Of a stretch of DNA of 64,000 nucleotides, positions 1 to 8,047 are shown in pieces (position 1 is the stretch's first letter; each line of letters starts with the position of its first letter). The notes beneath the pieces were generated by a model, which did no database searches, was not told where the DNA came from, and saw nothing but the letters and a program-made list of their open reading frames with translations. The stretch is from Sulfuriflexus mobilis (GTDB lineage: Bacteria; Pseudomonadota; Gammaproteobacteria; AKS1): assembly GCF_003967195.1 (NCBI RefSeq), contig NZ_AP018725.1:558001-622000 (forward strand). Direction: 5' to 3'. A program made the translations under genes and the position numbers.

Positions 1-288
1 GACCTGATCTTCATGGACCCGCCGACCTTTTCCAACTCCAAGCGCATGGACATGACCTTCGATGTGCAGCGTGACCACGTCATGCTGATCAAATCGGCCA
101 TGTCTATCCTTGCCCCCGGGGGGGAGTTGATGTTCTCCAATAACTTTCGTAAATTCCGCCTCGATGAAAAGGCGCTAAAGGATTTCGAGATAGAAGACAT
201 CTCATCACGCACAATCCCTGAGGACTTTGCCCGACGCACTAACATCCACCGTTGCTGGCGTATTCGTCATGCAAAGCGGGCTGAATGA
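1..288 (+). CDS. rlmL: 23S rRNA methyltransferase RlmL/RlmKL, C-terminal fragment
   Basis: The reading frame is open from the first base, so this is the 3' end of a longer gene cut by the window edge. The visible part carries the MTase motif DPPTFSNSKRM near its start, then FDVQRDH, APGGELMFSNN and the closing FARRTNIHRCW. These match the C-terminal RlmK half of the bifunctional RlmKL enzyme, which makes m7G2069 (RlmK) and m2G2445 (RlmL) in 23S rRNA using S-adenosylmethionine. The THUMP and first MTase domains would lie upstream of the window. A stand-alone RlmI/RlmK-like enzyme is the alternative. Confidence in a 23S rRNA MTase is high. Confidence 0.88.
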   Translation, partial: DLIFMDPPTFSNSKRMDMTFDVQRDHVMLIKSAMSILAPGGELMFSNNFRKFRLDEKALKDFEIEDISSRTIPEDFARRTNIHRCWRIRHAKRAE

Positions 289-314
289 GCGTGGCCATGT
301 GGTAGACTGTGACG

Positions 315-1250
315 ATGACAACGGCGTTATACATAGAAGGTCTGTGCAAGACTTATAATAATGGCTTTGAGGCCCTCAAGGGCATCAGCCTCGAGGTGGC
401 CGAGGGGGACTTTTATGCCCTGCTCGGGCCGAATGGCGCGGGCAAGTCCACTACCATCGGTATCATCAGTTCGCTGGTTAACAAGACCGCCGGCACGATC
501 CGTATCTTCGGTGATGATATCGATGTCGATTTCCCCCGGGCGCGCACCCACCTCGGGCTGGTACCGCAGGAATTTAATTTCAACGTCTTTGAGCCGGTCG
601 AGGAGATCCTGATCAACCAGGCCGGCTTCTATGGCATCCCACGGCATGTTGCGACACCACGTGCCGAACGCTACCTGCGCAAGCTGGGTCTGTGGGAGAA
701 GCGCCACAACATGGCCAGGAATCTCTCCGGGGGCATGAAGCGCCGTCTGATGATCGCGCGTGCCCTCATGCACGAGCCACGCCTGCTGATCCTCGATGAG
801 CCGACCGCTGGCGTCGATATCGAGATCCGTCATACGATGTGGCAGTTCCTGCGCGAGATTAATGCCGCCGGCACGACCATTATTCTCACCACGCACTATC
901 TGGAAGAGGCCGAGAGCCTGTGCCGAAATATAGGCATCATTGATCACGGCACCCTGATCGAGAACACCAGTATGCGCAAGTTACTCGGCCGCCTGCAGCA
1001 GGAGACCTTTGTCCTCGACCTGGGGGACCCGCTGACCAGCGTGCCCGAGGTGAAGGACTGTGAGCTGCATCTTATCGATGACTATACGCTGGAGGTCATA
1101 TTGCCACGTGATCAGGCCGTCAACGAATTGTTCAGCTACCTGACCGAACACGGCATCAAGGTGCTGAGTATGCGCAATAAAACCAATCGCCTCGAACAGT
1201 TGTTCATGGAAATGGTTGAGAACAGCGACGCACGCCAGGAGGCCTCATGA
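315..1250 (+). CDS. yadG: ABC transporter ATP-binding protein, YadG type
   Basis: This is the ATPase subunit of an ABC-2 type exporter. From the ATG at 315 it is 311 residues; a GTG at 309 would add two. I prefer the ATG because the E. coli YadG N-terminus aligns there. Walker A (GPNGAGKST) is at about 38-46, the ABC signature LSGGM at 137-141, Walker B LLILDEP at 157-163, and the switch His lies in TTHYLEEAE. The whole sequence resembles YadG from end to end, including SMRNKTNRLEQLF near the C-terminus. Its stop overlaps the start of the permease gene (ATGA), so the pair is translationally coupled. The substrate is unknown. Confidence 0.93.
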   Translation: MTTALYIEGLCKTYNNGFEALKGISLEVAEGDFYALLGPNGAGKSTTIGIISSLVNKTAGTIRIFGDDIDVDFPRARTHLGLVPQEFNFNVFEPVEEILINQAGFYGIPRHVATPRAERYLRKLGLWEKRHNMARNLSGGMKRRLMIARALMHEPRLLILDEPTAGVDIEIRHTMWQFLREINAAGTTIILTTHYLEEAESLCRNIGIIDHGTLIENTSMRKLLGRLQQETFVLDLGDPLTSVPEVKDCELHLIDDYTLEVILPRDQAVNELFSYLTEHGIKVLSMRNKTNRLEQLFMEMVENSDARQEAS

Positions 1251-2020
1251 CCGGCGTCGAGAAATATATCGCGTTTAAAACCATTGTCATCCGTGAGTTC
1301 CTGCGCTTCATTCGTATCTGGGTGCAGACGGTGCTGCCACCGGCAATTACTACCGTGCTGTACTTTATTATTTTTGGCAATTTGATTGGCGCGCAGATTG
1401 GTGACATGGAAGGCTTTCGCTACATAGACTACATTGTCCCGGGTCTGATCATGATGTCGGTGATCACAAATTCCTATGCCAACGTGGTGTCGTCGTTCTA
1501 CGGTTCGAAGTTTCAGCACAACATCGAAGAAATGCTGGTCTCACCAGTCCCGAATTATATCATCCTCACCGGTTATGTATCCGGCGGTGTGGCGCGCGGC
1601 ATCGTCGTTGGCATGGTGGTGACGGTCGTGTCTTTCTTTTTCAGTGACCTGCAATTACATAATATCTGGGTGTTGTTGAGTGTCTTCGTCCTGACCTCGA
1701 TCCTGTTTTCACTGGCAGGTTTTATCAATGGCGCCTATGCACAGAGCTTTGATGATATCTCCATTATCCCGACCTTTGTCCTCACGCCGTTGACCTATCT
1801 CGGCGGGGTGTTTTATTCCATCAGCCTGTTGCCCGAATTCTGGCAAACCGCCTCGCTGGCGAACCCGATCCTGTATATGGTTAACGCCTTTCGTTACGGT
1901 TTTCTCGGTGTCAGTGATATCAACCTGACGGCCTCCTACGCCATTATTATCAGTTTTATTATTATTCTGTATTTCTACAGCCTGAACCTGCTGAACAAGG
2001 GCCACGGCATCCGTACCTGA
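1247..2020 (+). CDS. yadH: ABC-2 type permease, YadH type
   Basis: This is the 257-residue integral membrane partner of the preceding ATPase. It shows about six hydrophobic segments typical of the ABC2_membrane family, with conserved stretches such as [14 protein letters not shown] and [14 protein letters not shown]. The start codon overlaps the stop of the ATPase gene by four bases, which fixes the start. The two subunits probably form a dimeric exporter in the inner membrane. Neighbouring genes give no clue to the transported compound. Confidence 0.92.
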   Translation: MTGVEKYIAFKTIVIREFLRFIRIWVQTVLPPAITTVLYFIIFGNLIGAQIGDMEGFRYIDYIVPGLIMMSVITNSYANVVSSFYGSKFQHNIEEMLVSPVPNYIILTGYVSGGVARGIVVGMVVTVVSFFFSDLQLHNIWVLLSVFVLTSILFSLAGFINGAYAQSFDDISIIPTFVLTPLTYLGGVFYSISLLPEFWQTASLANPILYMVNAFRYGFLGVSDINLTASYAIIISFIIILYFYSLNLLNKGHGIRT

Positions 2021-2034
2021 ACAGGAGTTTTGTT

Positions 2035-2418
2035 ATGCGACTCTTACACACCATGCTCCGCGTTGGCGACCTGCCACGTTCTATCAATTTTTATACCGAA
2101 GTGCTGGGGATGAAACTGCTACGCCAGAAAGATTATCCCGAGGGCAAGTTCACCCTGGCCTTTGTCGGTTACGGGGATGAAAAAAACAACACAGCGCTCG
2201 AACTGACCCATAACTGGGAGACGAGTAGTTACGATATCGGTTCGGGTTTTGGTCATTTGGCGATCGAGGTCGATGACGTCTACAAGGCCACCGATGAGAT
2301 CCGTGGCCGTGGTGGAAAAATATTGCGCGACGCAGGACCAATGAATGCCGGCACGACCATCATCGCCTTCGTCGAAGACCCGGATGGTTACCAGATTGAG
2401 CTAATCGGCAAAAAGTAA
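2035..2418 (+). CDS. gloA: lactoylglutathione lyase (glyoxalase I)
   Basis: Glyoxalase I isomerises the hemithioacetal of methylglyoxal and glutathione to S-lactoylglutathione. The 127-residue protein begins [17 protein letters not shown] and contains [22 protein letters not shown] and [11 protein letters not shown], all hallmarks of the Ni-dependent bacterial GloA. Metal ligands expected for the family are visible (His5, Glu in TALELTHN, His in FGHLAI, Glu in YQIELI). An AGGAG ribosome site precedes the ATG. It lies 14 bp after the permease gene and may be in the same transcript. Cytoplasmic detoxification enzyme. Confidence 0.95.
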   Translation: MRLLHTMLRVGDLPRSINFYTEVLGMKLLRQKDYPEGKFTLAFVGYGDEKNNTALELTHNWETSSYDIGSGFGHLAIEVDDVYKATDEIRGRGGKILRDAGPMNAGTTIIAFVEDPDGYQIELIGKK

Positions 2419-2428
2419 TATCCCCCTG

Positions 2429-2456
2429 ATGACTGTTTCCGACCCAAAGCGGTCAT
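2429..2456. repeat. short intergenic hairpin repeat, copy 1
   Basis: Arms ATGACTGTTT and AAGCGGTCAT pair with two G-U pairs around a CCGACCC-containing loop. The loop-side motif CGACCCAAAGC is repeated exactly at 2955-2965 in a second hairpin. It lies directly after gloA and could also slow or end transcription, although there is no T-run. Confidence 0.5.
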
Positions 2457-2647
2457 TCGTACATGGTGACAACCGGCTTAATACCCTTCTCGCAGCTATC
2501 TCAATTAGAACGAAATATCCCTGATGATGCGTATTGCTACCTATACTAATAATGGGGTAGTAAAACTATAATCCTTATGTAAAACGCAGAAAGATCACTT
2601 CCTATACTCTACTTTCGCCTAATATCACTAACAAGGTGGGATTTAAA

Positions 2648-2845
2648 ATGAACGAATTAGAAGAAGTCCTCAGCGGACATGAAGATGAAATTGCCTCCAA
2701 GCTCAATGAGATTCTACAGAGCTACAATCCACCCAAGCCGCTTTATGTATCTCATATTGAGATTACATCCAATCAACCGACGACAAGAAGGTGGGTAGTG
2801 GTAAGTGGGAACGACCCAAAGAAAGTCACTTTGAAATGGGTTTAA
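2648..2845 (+). CDS. small hypothetical protein
   Basis: Not recognised. This is a 65-residue ORF whose ATG at 2648 is preceded by a good ribosome site (AAGGTGG, about 7 bases upstream). An in-frame GTG at 2636 lies inside that site and is therefore unlikely. The product is mildly acidic at the N-terminus (NELEEVLSGHEDE) and ends in a beta-like stretch with WVVVSGNDPKKVTLKWV. No signal peptide or membrane segment is seen. The surrounding DNA is AT-rich and full of small hairpins, so this may be an acquired orphan gene. Confidence 0.5.
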   Translation: MNELEEVLSGHEDEIASKLNEILQSYNPPKPLYVSHIEITSNQPTTRRWVVVSGNDPKKVTLKWV

Positions 2846-2883
2846 TGAGGATCCGATGAACCCACTTCTTCTGTGGAGTGTTG

Positions 2884-2975
2884 AATGTCGGCTACTGGCC
2901 GATCAGCGACATAATCAGGCAAGAATCGGCTAGAATGAAATGAACGGCTGAAGCCGACCCAAAGCAGCCGGTCAC
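2884..2975. repeat. cluster of intergenic hairpins, includes copy 2 of the CGACCCAAAGC repeat
   Basis: At 2945-2950 and 2965-2970 the arms CGGCTG and CAGCCG enclose CGACCCAAAGC, the motif shared with 2440-2450. Just upstream, the ends ATGTCG and CGACAT form another inverted repeat. Such mosaics of short hairpins are common between gammaproteobacterial genes; no protein is encoded here that I can support. Confidence 0.4.
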
Positions 2976-3160
2976 CACAGTTCCGCAGTCGGCTGGTTGA
3001 TGCTGGAAACGGCCATTTATGAGATAGTGATTTTCTTGCAATTCACCGACATTATAGAGAGTATTATTAAAACATTTGGCGGGATAACACATTATTTGTG
3101 CCATCCGCATAACACTATAAACGTGCCAGCCTCATAATAAACTGTTAGTAGGTAATAGTA

Positions 3161-3511
3161 ATGCTCTACTTTGTAACATCAACGATCGTCGGAATGGCTC
3201 TGGCATTTGTGATCTTTGCAATGGCTTTTAATGGGAATACTAACTTTGCGGTTCCTTTGCTAGCCGAGGGAATATTGATTAGCGCCATAACAGCACTGAG
3301 TGGTGATCGTAAAAAACACTCTACATTGACAATATGTACTCCTGCGATATTGATGTGTTTACTTTTTGGCGGCATCCTATCAATAGGTGGCAGCAATCTC
3401 TTAAATCGGGAATGGCTGTGGCTAGCTGCCGCTATTTTCATGGTGTGGCTAATTGCAAGTTTCATCGGTAGTAGAGTAAGAAATGTTTTAACTATATTGT
3501 TGGCCAAATAG
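3161..3511 (+). CDS. small membrane protein, possible captured gene cassette
   Basis: Not recognised as a family. The 116-residue product has about four hydrophobic segments (around 5-25, 33-50, 60-80 and 86-105) separated by short polar loops such as SGDRKKHS, so it is probably an inner-membrane protein. The gene is AT-richer than its neighbours and stands alone. GTTAG occurs 13 bp before the start and an attC-like block with ACCTAAC at one end and GTTAG at the other follows the stop, which would suit an integron-type cassette outside an integron. Function unknown. Confidence 0.5.
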   Translation: MLYFVTSTIVGMALAFVIFAMAFNGNTNFAVPLLAEGILISAITALSGDRKKHSTLTICTPAILMCLLFGGILSIGGSNLLNREWLWLAAAIFMVWLIASFIGSRVRNVLTILLAK

Positions 3512-3526
3512 TTTATTTGAATATAT

Positions 3527-3627
3527 ACCTAACAATGCACTCGTTCTGACGTTCACTGCGCCATGCCGCACAGCGTGTTCGTTTCTGAGTGGCCGCTAAT
3601 GGCCGCAAACGGACCTGAGGTTAGAAG
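3527..3627 (+). repeat. attC-like block after the small membrane protein gene
   Basis: It begins with ACCTAAC (fits the R'' consensus RYYYAAC) and ends near GTTAGAA (close to the R' consensus GTTRRRY, with the final base off). Between them is about 90 bp of GC-rich sequence with internal dyads such as GGCCGC/GCGGCC-like elements. The size is inside the usual attC range. No integrase gene is in the window, so this is a suggestion only. Confidence 0.3.
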
Positions 3628-3678
3628 CGCGTTTGATATCAGATGGTGTAGCTAGAAAAGAAGTCTTAAAATATTTTT

Positions 3679-4119
3679 TTAAGGAAAACGTGCGACGAGG
3701 ATAGGAGCTTCCTCAACGTGCAGGGCGAGGGTGTCGGATTGCAGGTTGTCCATATCTGCCTGCAGGTTTTCGAGTTTTGCGTTGGCATCGTTGAGTTGTG
3801 ACTTGCGCACGGCAAGGTAGATCAGTCCACCGGGCATGACTGCAGCGACGATGCCGGTCTTGGCCGTGATACGGTTCTCTTCAATATAATCTTCCAGCCT
3901 GTGACTGCGTGCGTGGATCAGGTGCCGGCACTCGGCGAGGGCGTCATCCAGTTCCTGCTGAGAAAGCTTCGGTTCGGCCGTTACCAGGCCATCCGCCATT
4001 CTCACCATATGCAGTTCGAACAGGCCTTCACGCTCAGCGGCCGCGGTTGCGGTGGCCATGGCCCAGAGCAGCCCTGCCAAAAGCATGTGAATTAGTGCAT
4101 GTGTTTTCCGTGTCTTCAT
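3679..4119 (-). CDS. small exported protein with coiled-coil tail
   Basis: Family not recognised. From the ATG at 4119 the product is 146 residues and starts MKTRKTHALIHMLLAGLLWA, a convincing signal peptide ending near ATAAAE. A longer frame upstream to 4290 exists but would overlap the GIY-YIG gene and lacks sense. After a stretch LSQQELDDALAECRHLIHARSHRLEDYI, a hydrophobic segment (TGIVAAVMPGGLIYLAV) could be membrane-inserted. The C-terminus (LNDANAKLENLQADMDNLQSD) is strongly coiled-coil. Probably periplasmic or inner-membrane anchored. It lies downstream of three other minus-strand genes with a gap of about 100 bp. Confidence 0.62.
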   Translation of the reverse strand: MKTRKTHALIHMLLAGLLWAMATATAAAEREGLFELHMVRMADGLVTAEPKLSQQELDDALAECRHLIHARSHRLEDYIEENRITAKTGIVAAVMPGGLIYLAVRKSQLNDANAKLENLQADMDNLQSDTLALHVEEAPILVARFP

Positions 4120-4222
4120 ACATACAAGTATCGACCACTTTGCACAAATTGTTAGGTGATCCGCCGCATATCGGCCAAAACTGGGTGTTGGGTCACACTT
4201 TAGCCGGCACGGGGTCTCTTTT

Positions 4223-4552
4223 TCAGCCCGCGAGGGGGGTGATGGGGGGCGCCTCGGGGTAGAGCCCCTGTAAAAGCTGTTGGCAATCACGGGCCGAGGC
4301 GACGACCAGCTGGCGTTTCGCCGCGGGGCTAAGGCGCTTCAGGGCGTGTTCGCGCTGGCTGGCGGTGGAACGGCAGTCGCTGCATTCGAAATAGACCAGC
4401 TGTACTGGGCGGCGGGCACGTGTATAACGCGCACCGTTGGGGCTGCTGTTATGTTCTTCGATTCGGCGTAACAGCTCCGTGGTGATACCGGTATAGAGGC
4501 TGCGGTCGGCGCATTGAACAATGTAGACAAACCAGTCCGCAGGATCAGGCAT
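4223..4552 (-). CDS. GIY-YIG nuclease family protein
   Basis: A 109-residue single-domain protein with the GIY-YIG core: WFVYIVQCADRSLYTGIT at about 7-24, the conserved Arg in LLRRIEEHN, ARYTRARRPVQLVYFE and the Glu in ASQREHALKRLS. This matches the UPF0213/YhbQ group of small GIY-YIG proteins, linked in E. coli to DNA damage responses. Length is close to the family norm (about 100). It starts 8 bp after the stop of the SseB-like gene, so the two are very likely co-transcribed. Confidence 0.9.
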   Translation of the reverse strand: MPDPADWFVYIVQCADRSLYTGITTELLRRIEEHNSSPNGARYTRARRPVQLVYFECSDCRSTASQREHALKRLSPAAKRQLVVASARDCQQLLQGLYPEAPPITPLAG

Positions 4553-4560
4553 GGACCGGT

Positions 4561-4974
4561 CTACTGCGGGCTAAGCTGGGCAACCATTTCCGGTTCGATA
4601 TCGAGGCCGAAGTCCCAGCCGGGGTTGATACTGATGCCGACGCCGGTGCCGGCGTGTTCGACGATCCAACGGAACGACTCGAGAATGCCGCCAGACTGCC
4701 CCGGGGCCTGCTCGAGAAATTCCCCGGCGCGATCCGGGCTGGTGAAAACGACCATGATCTGGGTGCCGTCTTCGAGTTCTATCGATATGGGCCGGGTCTT
4801 GTCCGAGAGCGGGATACCACTGACGCTGTCGTCATACACCGGCAGGAACAGGGTGGCATCTAGCAGCTCCTGCATAAAGTCCTCGCTGGAGAGGCGACCC
4901 TCCTGGGCATCAACGAGTTTTTTTTCAATCTCGGTCTTCGGGGCAAAATCTTCTGCGTTCATGTTGGTGTCCAT
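4561..4974 (-). CDS. SseB-like protein
   Basis: The 137-residue protein contains an SseB N-terminal-type domain: FLPVYDD, ISIELEDGTQIMVVFTSPDRAGEFL, and the closing GVGISINPGWDFGLDIEPEMV. SseB-domain proteins are cytoplasmic and poorly characterised; the name derives from an enhanced serine sensitivity locus. A second ATG four codons in (MNAEDF) is possible; neither start has a strong ribosome site. It sits between the YchJ-like and GIY-YIG genes in a minus-strand run. Confidence 0.75.
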   Translation of the reverse strand: MDTNMNAEDFAPKTEIEKKLVDAQEGRLSSEDFMQELLDATLFLPVYDDSVSGIPLSDKTRPISIELEDGTQIMVVFTSPDRAGEFLEQAPGQSGGILESFRWIVEHAGTGVGISINPGWDFGLDIEPEMVAQLSPQ

Positions 4975-5007
4975 GAGGAATTCGAGGAATGGGATGAATA
5001 AGATAAA

Positions 5008-5508
5008 TTATTTATTCGTACAGCATTTTTTGTATTTCTTGCCACTGCCACAGGGGCAGGGGTCATTGCGGCCAATCTTTTCGGAACTGACCGGCTCGCC
5101 CTTGCGCTGTTTGCCGTCGACATAAAACCACTGGCCCGCCTCACAGACAAAGTCGCTGACCTCGCGCATTTGGCCCGGGTGTTTGTCGTTGATAAGATAA
5201 TGAGCAATGAATTCAACCGTACCGGTGCTGTCACCCTCCCGGCCGTCCGAGGTGTTCAGTACCTCGAGTGTCGTCCACACCAAGCCATCACCATCGTCGC
5301 CGATCTTGCGGGGCCGGGTCGATGGATGCCAACTCTTCGTGAGGTAGTCGAAATTATCGCTCGAATAGGCGCAAAAGCGCGAGCGCATCAGGGCCTCGGC
5401 ACTGCCGGCAGGGGTTGCGCCCGCCAGTAATGGACCGCAACAATCGGCGTGTTTTTTGCCGCTGCCACACGGGCAGGGGGCCTGGGGGTCGATATTCTTG
5501 CTTGTCAT
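5008..5508 (-). CDS. ychJ: YchJ family protein with two SEC-C zinc motifs
   Basis: A 166-residue protein with a SEC-C motif at each end: [14 protein letters not shown] at about 12-25 and [16 protein letters not shown] at the C-terminus. Between them is the YchJ middle domain ([35 protein letters not shown]). SEC-C motifs bind zinc through CxCx8CC and occur at the end of SecA. The UPF0225/YchJ family has no firm function. It is the first gene of the minus-strand run. Confidence 0.9.
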   Translation of the reverse strand: MTSKNIDPQAPCPCGSGKKHADCCGPLLAGATPAGSAEALMRSRFCAYSSDNFDYLTKSWHPSTRPRKIGDDGDGLVWTTLEVLNTSDGREGDSTGTVEFIAHYLINDKHPGQMREVSDFVCEAGQWFYVDGKQRKGEPVSSEKIGRNDPCPCGSGKKYKKCCTNK

Positions 5509-5709
5509 GGGCGTGCATTATACCTTTTCAAAGGGAAAAGTCTGAATGTTCCAAAATAGTGCATTCGTTTCCGGTAATAAATATACTATTACACTTCATG
5601 TATCGTAATTGTGCGCTGGGTGAATCAAAATCAAAATATGCGCTGAAATTACAATAATTATCAGCTTGGGTAGAGTTTTTGCCCAAAGTCGATACAAAAT
5701 TGACAGTTA

Positions 5710-6930
5710 ATGGGGCCCCCAATGGAAAACTTACAAGCAGGCAGTGACGTACTGTTTATCTTGCTCGGTGCGATCATGGTCCTGGCCATGCATTCAGGCT
5801 TTGCCTTTCTCGAAGTCGGCACGGTGCGCAGAAAAAACCAGGTCAATGCGCTGGTCAAGATCATTACCGATTTTGCCATCTCCACCATTGCCTATTTCTT
5901 TATCGGTTACCTGGTCGCCTATGGTGTGGGATTTACCGATGGCGCACGGGTCTTATCAGAAAAGAATGGCTATGAATTGGTTAAATTCTTCTTCCTGCTG
6001 ACCTTCGCCGCCGCCATTCCGGCCATTATCTCGGGTGGTATCGCCGAGCGTGCCCGTTTCTATCCGCAGCTGATGGCCAGCTTCTTTATCGTTGGTCTGG
6101 TCTACCCGCTCTTTGAAGGCATGGTCTGGAACGGCAACTACGGCCTGCAGGCCTGGATCAACCAAAGCTTTGGTGCCGACTTCCATGATTTCGCCGGTTC
6201 CGTGGTGGTGCATGCCGTCGGGGGTTGGATTGCCCTGGCCGCCGTACTCCTGCTCGGTGCCCGCCGGGGCCGTTACACCAAGGATGGCCGCATCGCCGCC
6301 CATCCACCTTCAAGCATCCCCTTCCTTGCCCTCGGTGCCTGGATCCTGACCGTCGGCTGGTTTGGTTTTAATGTCATGTCGGCACAAACCATCGAGGCCG
6401 TCAGCGGCCTGGTGGCGATGAACTCCCTCATGGCCATGGTCGGTGGCATCCTCGCCGCATTGGTGGCCGGCCGGAACGACCCGGGTTTTGTGCACAACGG
6501 TCCACTCGCAGGCCTCGTCGCCGTCTGCGCTGGTTCCGATGTCATGCACCCGCTGGGCGCGCTGGCGACCGGCCTGGTGGCCGGTGGCATGTTTGTCTGG
6601 GCCTTCACCCTGACCCAGAATCGCTGGAAGATCGATGACGTGCTCGGTGTCTGGCCACTGCACGGTCTGTGTGGTGCCTGGGGTGGGATCGCCGCCGGCA
6701 TCTTTGGCCTTGAGGCCTTAGGTGGCATGGGTGGCGTGAGCTTTATGTCCCAGTTGGTCGGTACGGCCATTGGTGTGGTCATTGCCCTTACTGGTGGTTT
6801 TGTTGTTTACGGTGTGATCAAGGTGGTGATCGGGATTCGTCTTAGTGAAGAGGAAGAGTTCCAGGGTGCGGATTTGAGTATTCACAAGATTTCGGCCGAG
6901 CCGGGATATGATGCTAGTAGCTCACTGTAA
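5710..6930 (+). CDS. amt: ammonium transporter, Amt family
   Basis: A 406-residue protein with eleven expected transmembrane helices. It moves ammonium or ammonia across the inner membrane as a trimer. Conserved Amt features seen: MHSGFAFLEVGTVRRKN at the start, AERARF, DFAGSVVVHAVGGW (first pore His), GWFGFN, and HPLGALATG / VWPLHGLCGAWGG (second pore His). An alternative ATG four codons downstream (5722, MENLQAG) has a GGGG tract upstream and may be the true start. No glnK gene adjoins it, which is unusual for amt genes. A clear terminator follows. Confidence 0.93.
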   Translation: MGPPMENLQAGSDVLFILLGAIMVLAMHSGFAFLEVGTVRRKNQVNALVKIITDFAISTIAYFFIGYLVAYGVGFTDGARVLSEKNGYELVKFFFLLTFAAAIPAIISGGIAERARFYPQLMASFFIVGLVYPLFEGMVWNGNYGLQAWINQSFGADFHDFAGSVVVHAVGGWIALAAVLLLGARRGRYTKDGRIAAHPPSSIPFLALGAWILTVGWFGFNVMSAQTIEAVSGLVAMNSLMAMVGGILAALVAGRNDPGFVHNGPLAGLVAVCAGSDVMHPLGALATGLVAGGMFVWAFTLTQNRWKIDDVLGVWPLHGLCGAWGGIAAGIFGLEALGGMGGVSFMSQLVGTAIGVVIALTGGFVVYGVIKVVIGIRLSEEEEFQGADLSIHKISAEPGYDASSSL

Positions 6931-6956
6931 TGTTGTTTTAATTGGTTGTTGAGAGA

Positions 6957-6981
6957 AGCCCGGCATTGCCGGGCTTTTTTT
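6957..6981 (+). terminator. rho-independent terminator of amt
   Basis: Stem AGCCCGGC / GCCGGGCT with a three-base ATT loop, followed by seven T. It lies 27 bp after the amt stop. Confidence 0.9.
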
Positions 6982-7170
6982 GCCTCGAACCATCGGAGGT
7001 GGTTGAGGTACTCATAATGAACCTTGAAGAGGTTTTATGAGTGGTGAATCTGCTTACCCGAGGTGTTTATTCAAGAGTTGAAATTTATAACCTTCTCGAC
7101 CCTGACTCCGGAGGAGTAGGGTACTTACAATGAAATACGAAGTGGGTCTGTGAGAAGTTTTTTCTAAGAG

Positions 7171-7748
7171 CTTTTAAGTTTTTAAGGGCAGCTGTTCTTT
7201 ACACGCCCACCGGGCGCGTGTCACTTTTCTTTACTTGTCTAAAGAAAAGTAACCAAAAGAAAGGACACCCGGATTCCCCGCCCTTCGGGTTCCCTGTGCT
7301 TCTCGCCGAAGCGGGCGCTGCGCAACTCGCGCTGTGCTCCGCACTCTTTAGCGCTCAAACAGTGCTCGCTATGATCCCGCTTCGTCTGCGATGCTCGGCG
7401 AGGAATAACGGGATTCTAAGAGCGCTTTAGAAAAAAGCGTTGACGCTGAATTGGCTCTTAAACCCCTTCGATGCAGCCGAGCCGCGCAGGAAATGGCCGG
7501 ATAGTCACGTGCAGTCGACGCCGTTTGTAGGCGCGACTGGAAGTCGCAGTAAGCCGTTAAGCAAACGGGTGAGTTCTGCGCGTGCCGGACATTTCTGAGC
7601 AGTGAGGGAACTTGTGTATTCAGTGATAACTGAATACACAAGCAAATCGCGGGGCGTGCTTTCTTTGGTTACTTTCTTTGCACGAGCAAAGAAAGTGACA
7701 CGCGCCCGGTGGGCGTGTAAAGAACAGCTGCCCTTAAAAACTTAAAAG
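7171..7748. mobile_element. palindromic repeat element with long inverted ends
   Basis: The outer 54 bp (7171-7224 and 7695-7748) are perfect inverted copies. The next ~35 bp on each side (to 7263 and from 7659) are diverged inverted copies, each holding its own hairpin built on TTTCTTT/AAAGAAA. The ~395-bp interior has no credible ORF, but has another perfect hairpin at 7611-7642. No transposase is present, so it would be non-autonomous. Inverted blocks with TTTGGTTACTTTC-type sequence are familiar between genes in gammaproteobacterial genomes, but I cannot name the family. Confidence 0.7.
7611..7642. repeat. perfect 14-bp hairpin inside the palindromic element
   Basis: Arms CTTGTGTATTCAGT and ACTGAATACACAAG pair perfectly around a GATA loop. 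No T-run follows on either strand, so it is not a simple terminator. Confidence 0.7.
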
Positions 7749-7764
7749 CCTTTTGTTCATAAAT

Positions 7765-7791
7765 GTCGGATTACACTAACACTAATCCGAC
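7765..7791. repeat. GTCGGATTA inverted repeat
   Basis: Arms GTCGGATTA and TAATCCGAC surround nine bases. This GTCGGATTA...TAATCCGACCTAC arrangement is a familiar dispersed intergenic repeat of Gammaproteobacteria. It directly follows the long palindromic element. From here to the miaB start (about 250 bp) I see no gene, only C- and A-rich runs. Confidence 0.55.
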
Positions 7792-8047
7792 CTACAGGAT
7801 CTTCATGTGCGCAGCGCACATAATATCCTCTCATGCTCTCGCACGTCCATGTGCTTCGCAAAATAAGTACTTCCTGTACAAAACCCTAGCCCTCTCCCTC
7901 CGGGGGGGAGGGGACAAAAAACGCCTTGGAAAACCCCAAATAACCCCCCAAATAATACCCATGATAAAGAAGCAAAACACCCATTTAACTGGATAAAATC
8001 CAGCCAAAATGCTAATTTCCACCCCCGTTTTCCAATGTAATGCCCCT

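Noticed and set aside
327-947. 206-codon minus-strand frame opposite the yadG ATPase gene
   Set aside because: It is the antisense shadow of a gene with unmistakable ABC motifs; the translation has no family features.
2892-3110. 72-codon minus-strand frame
   Set aside because: Made mostly of intergenic hairpin repeats; no ribosome site.
5530-5709. sigma-54 and NtrC sites before the ammonium transporter gene
   Set aside because: No convincing GG-N10-GC element and no clear NtrC dyad could be found, although nitrogen control would be expected.
7218-7641. 70- and 90-codon frames inside the palindromic element
   Set aside because: They begin within the inverted arm or on opposite strands of repeat sequence and have no coding signature; such frames are often misannotated in these repeats.
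7763-7996. 77-codon frame before miaB
   Set aside because: It runs through a GTCGGATTA hairpin repeat and homopolymer tracts.
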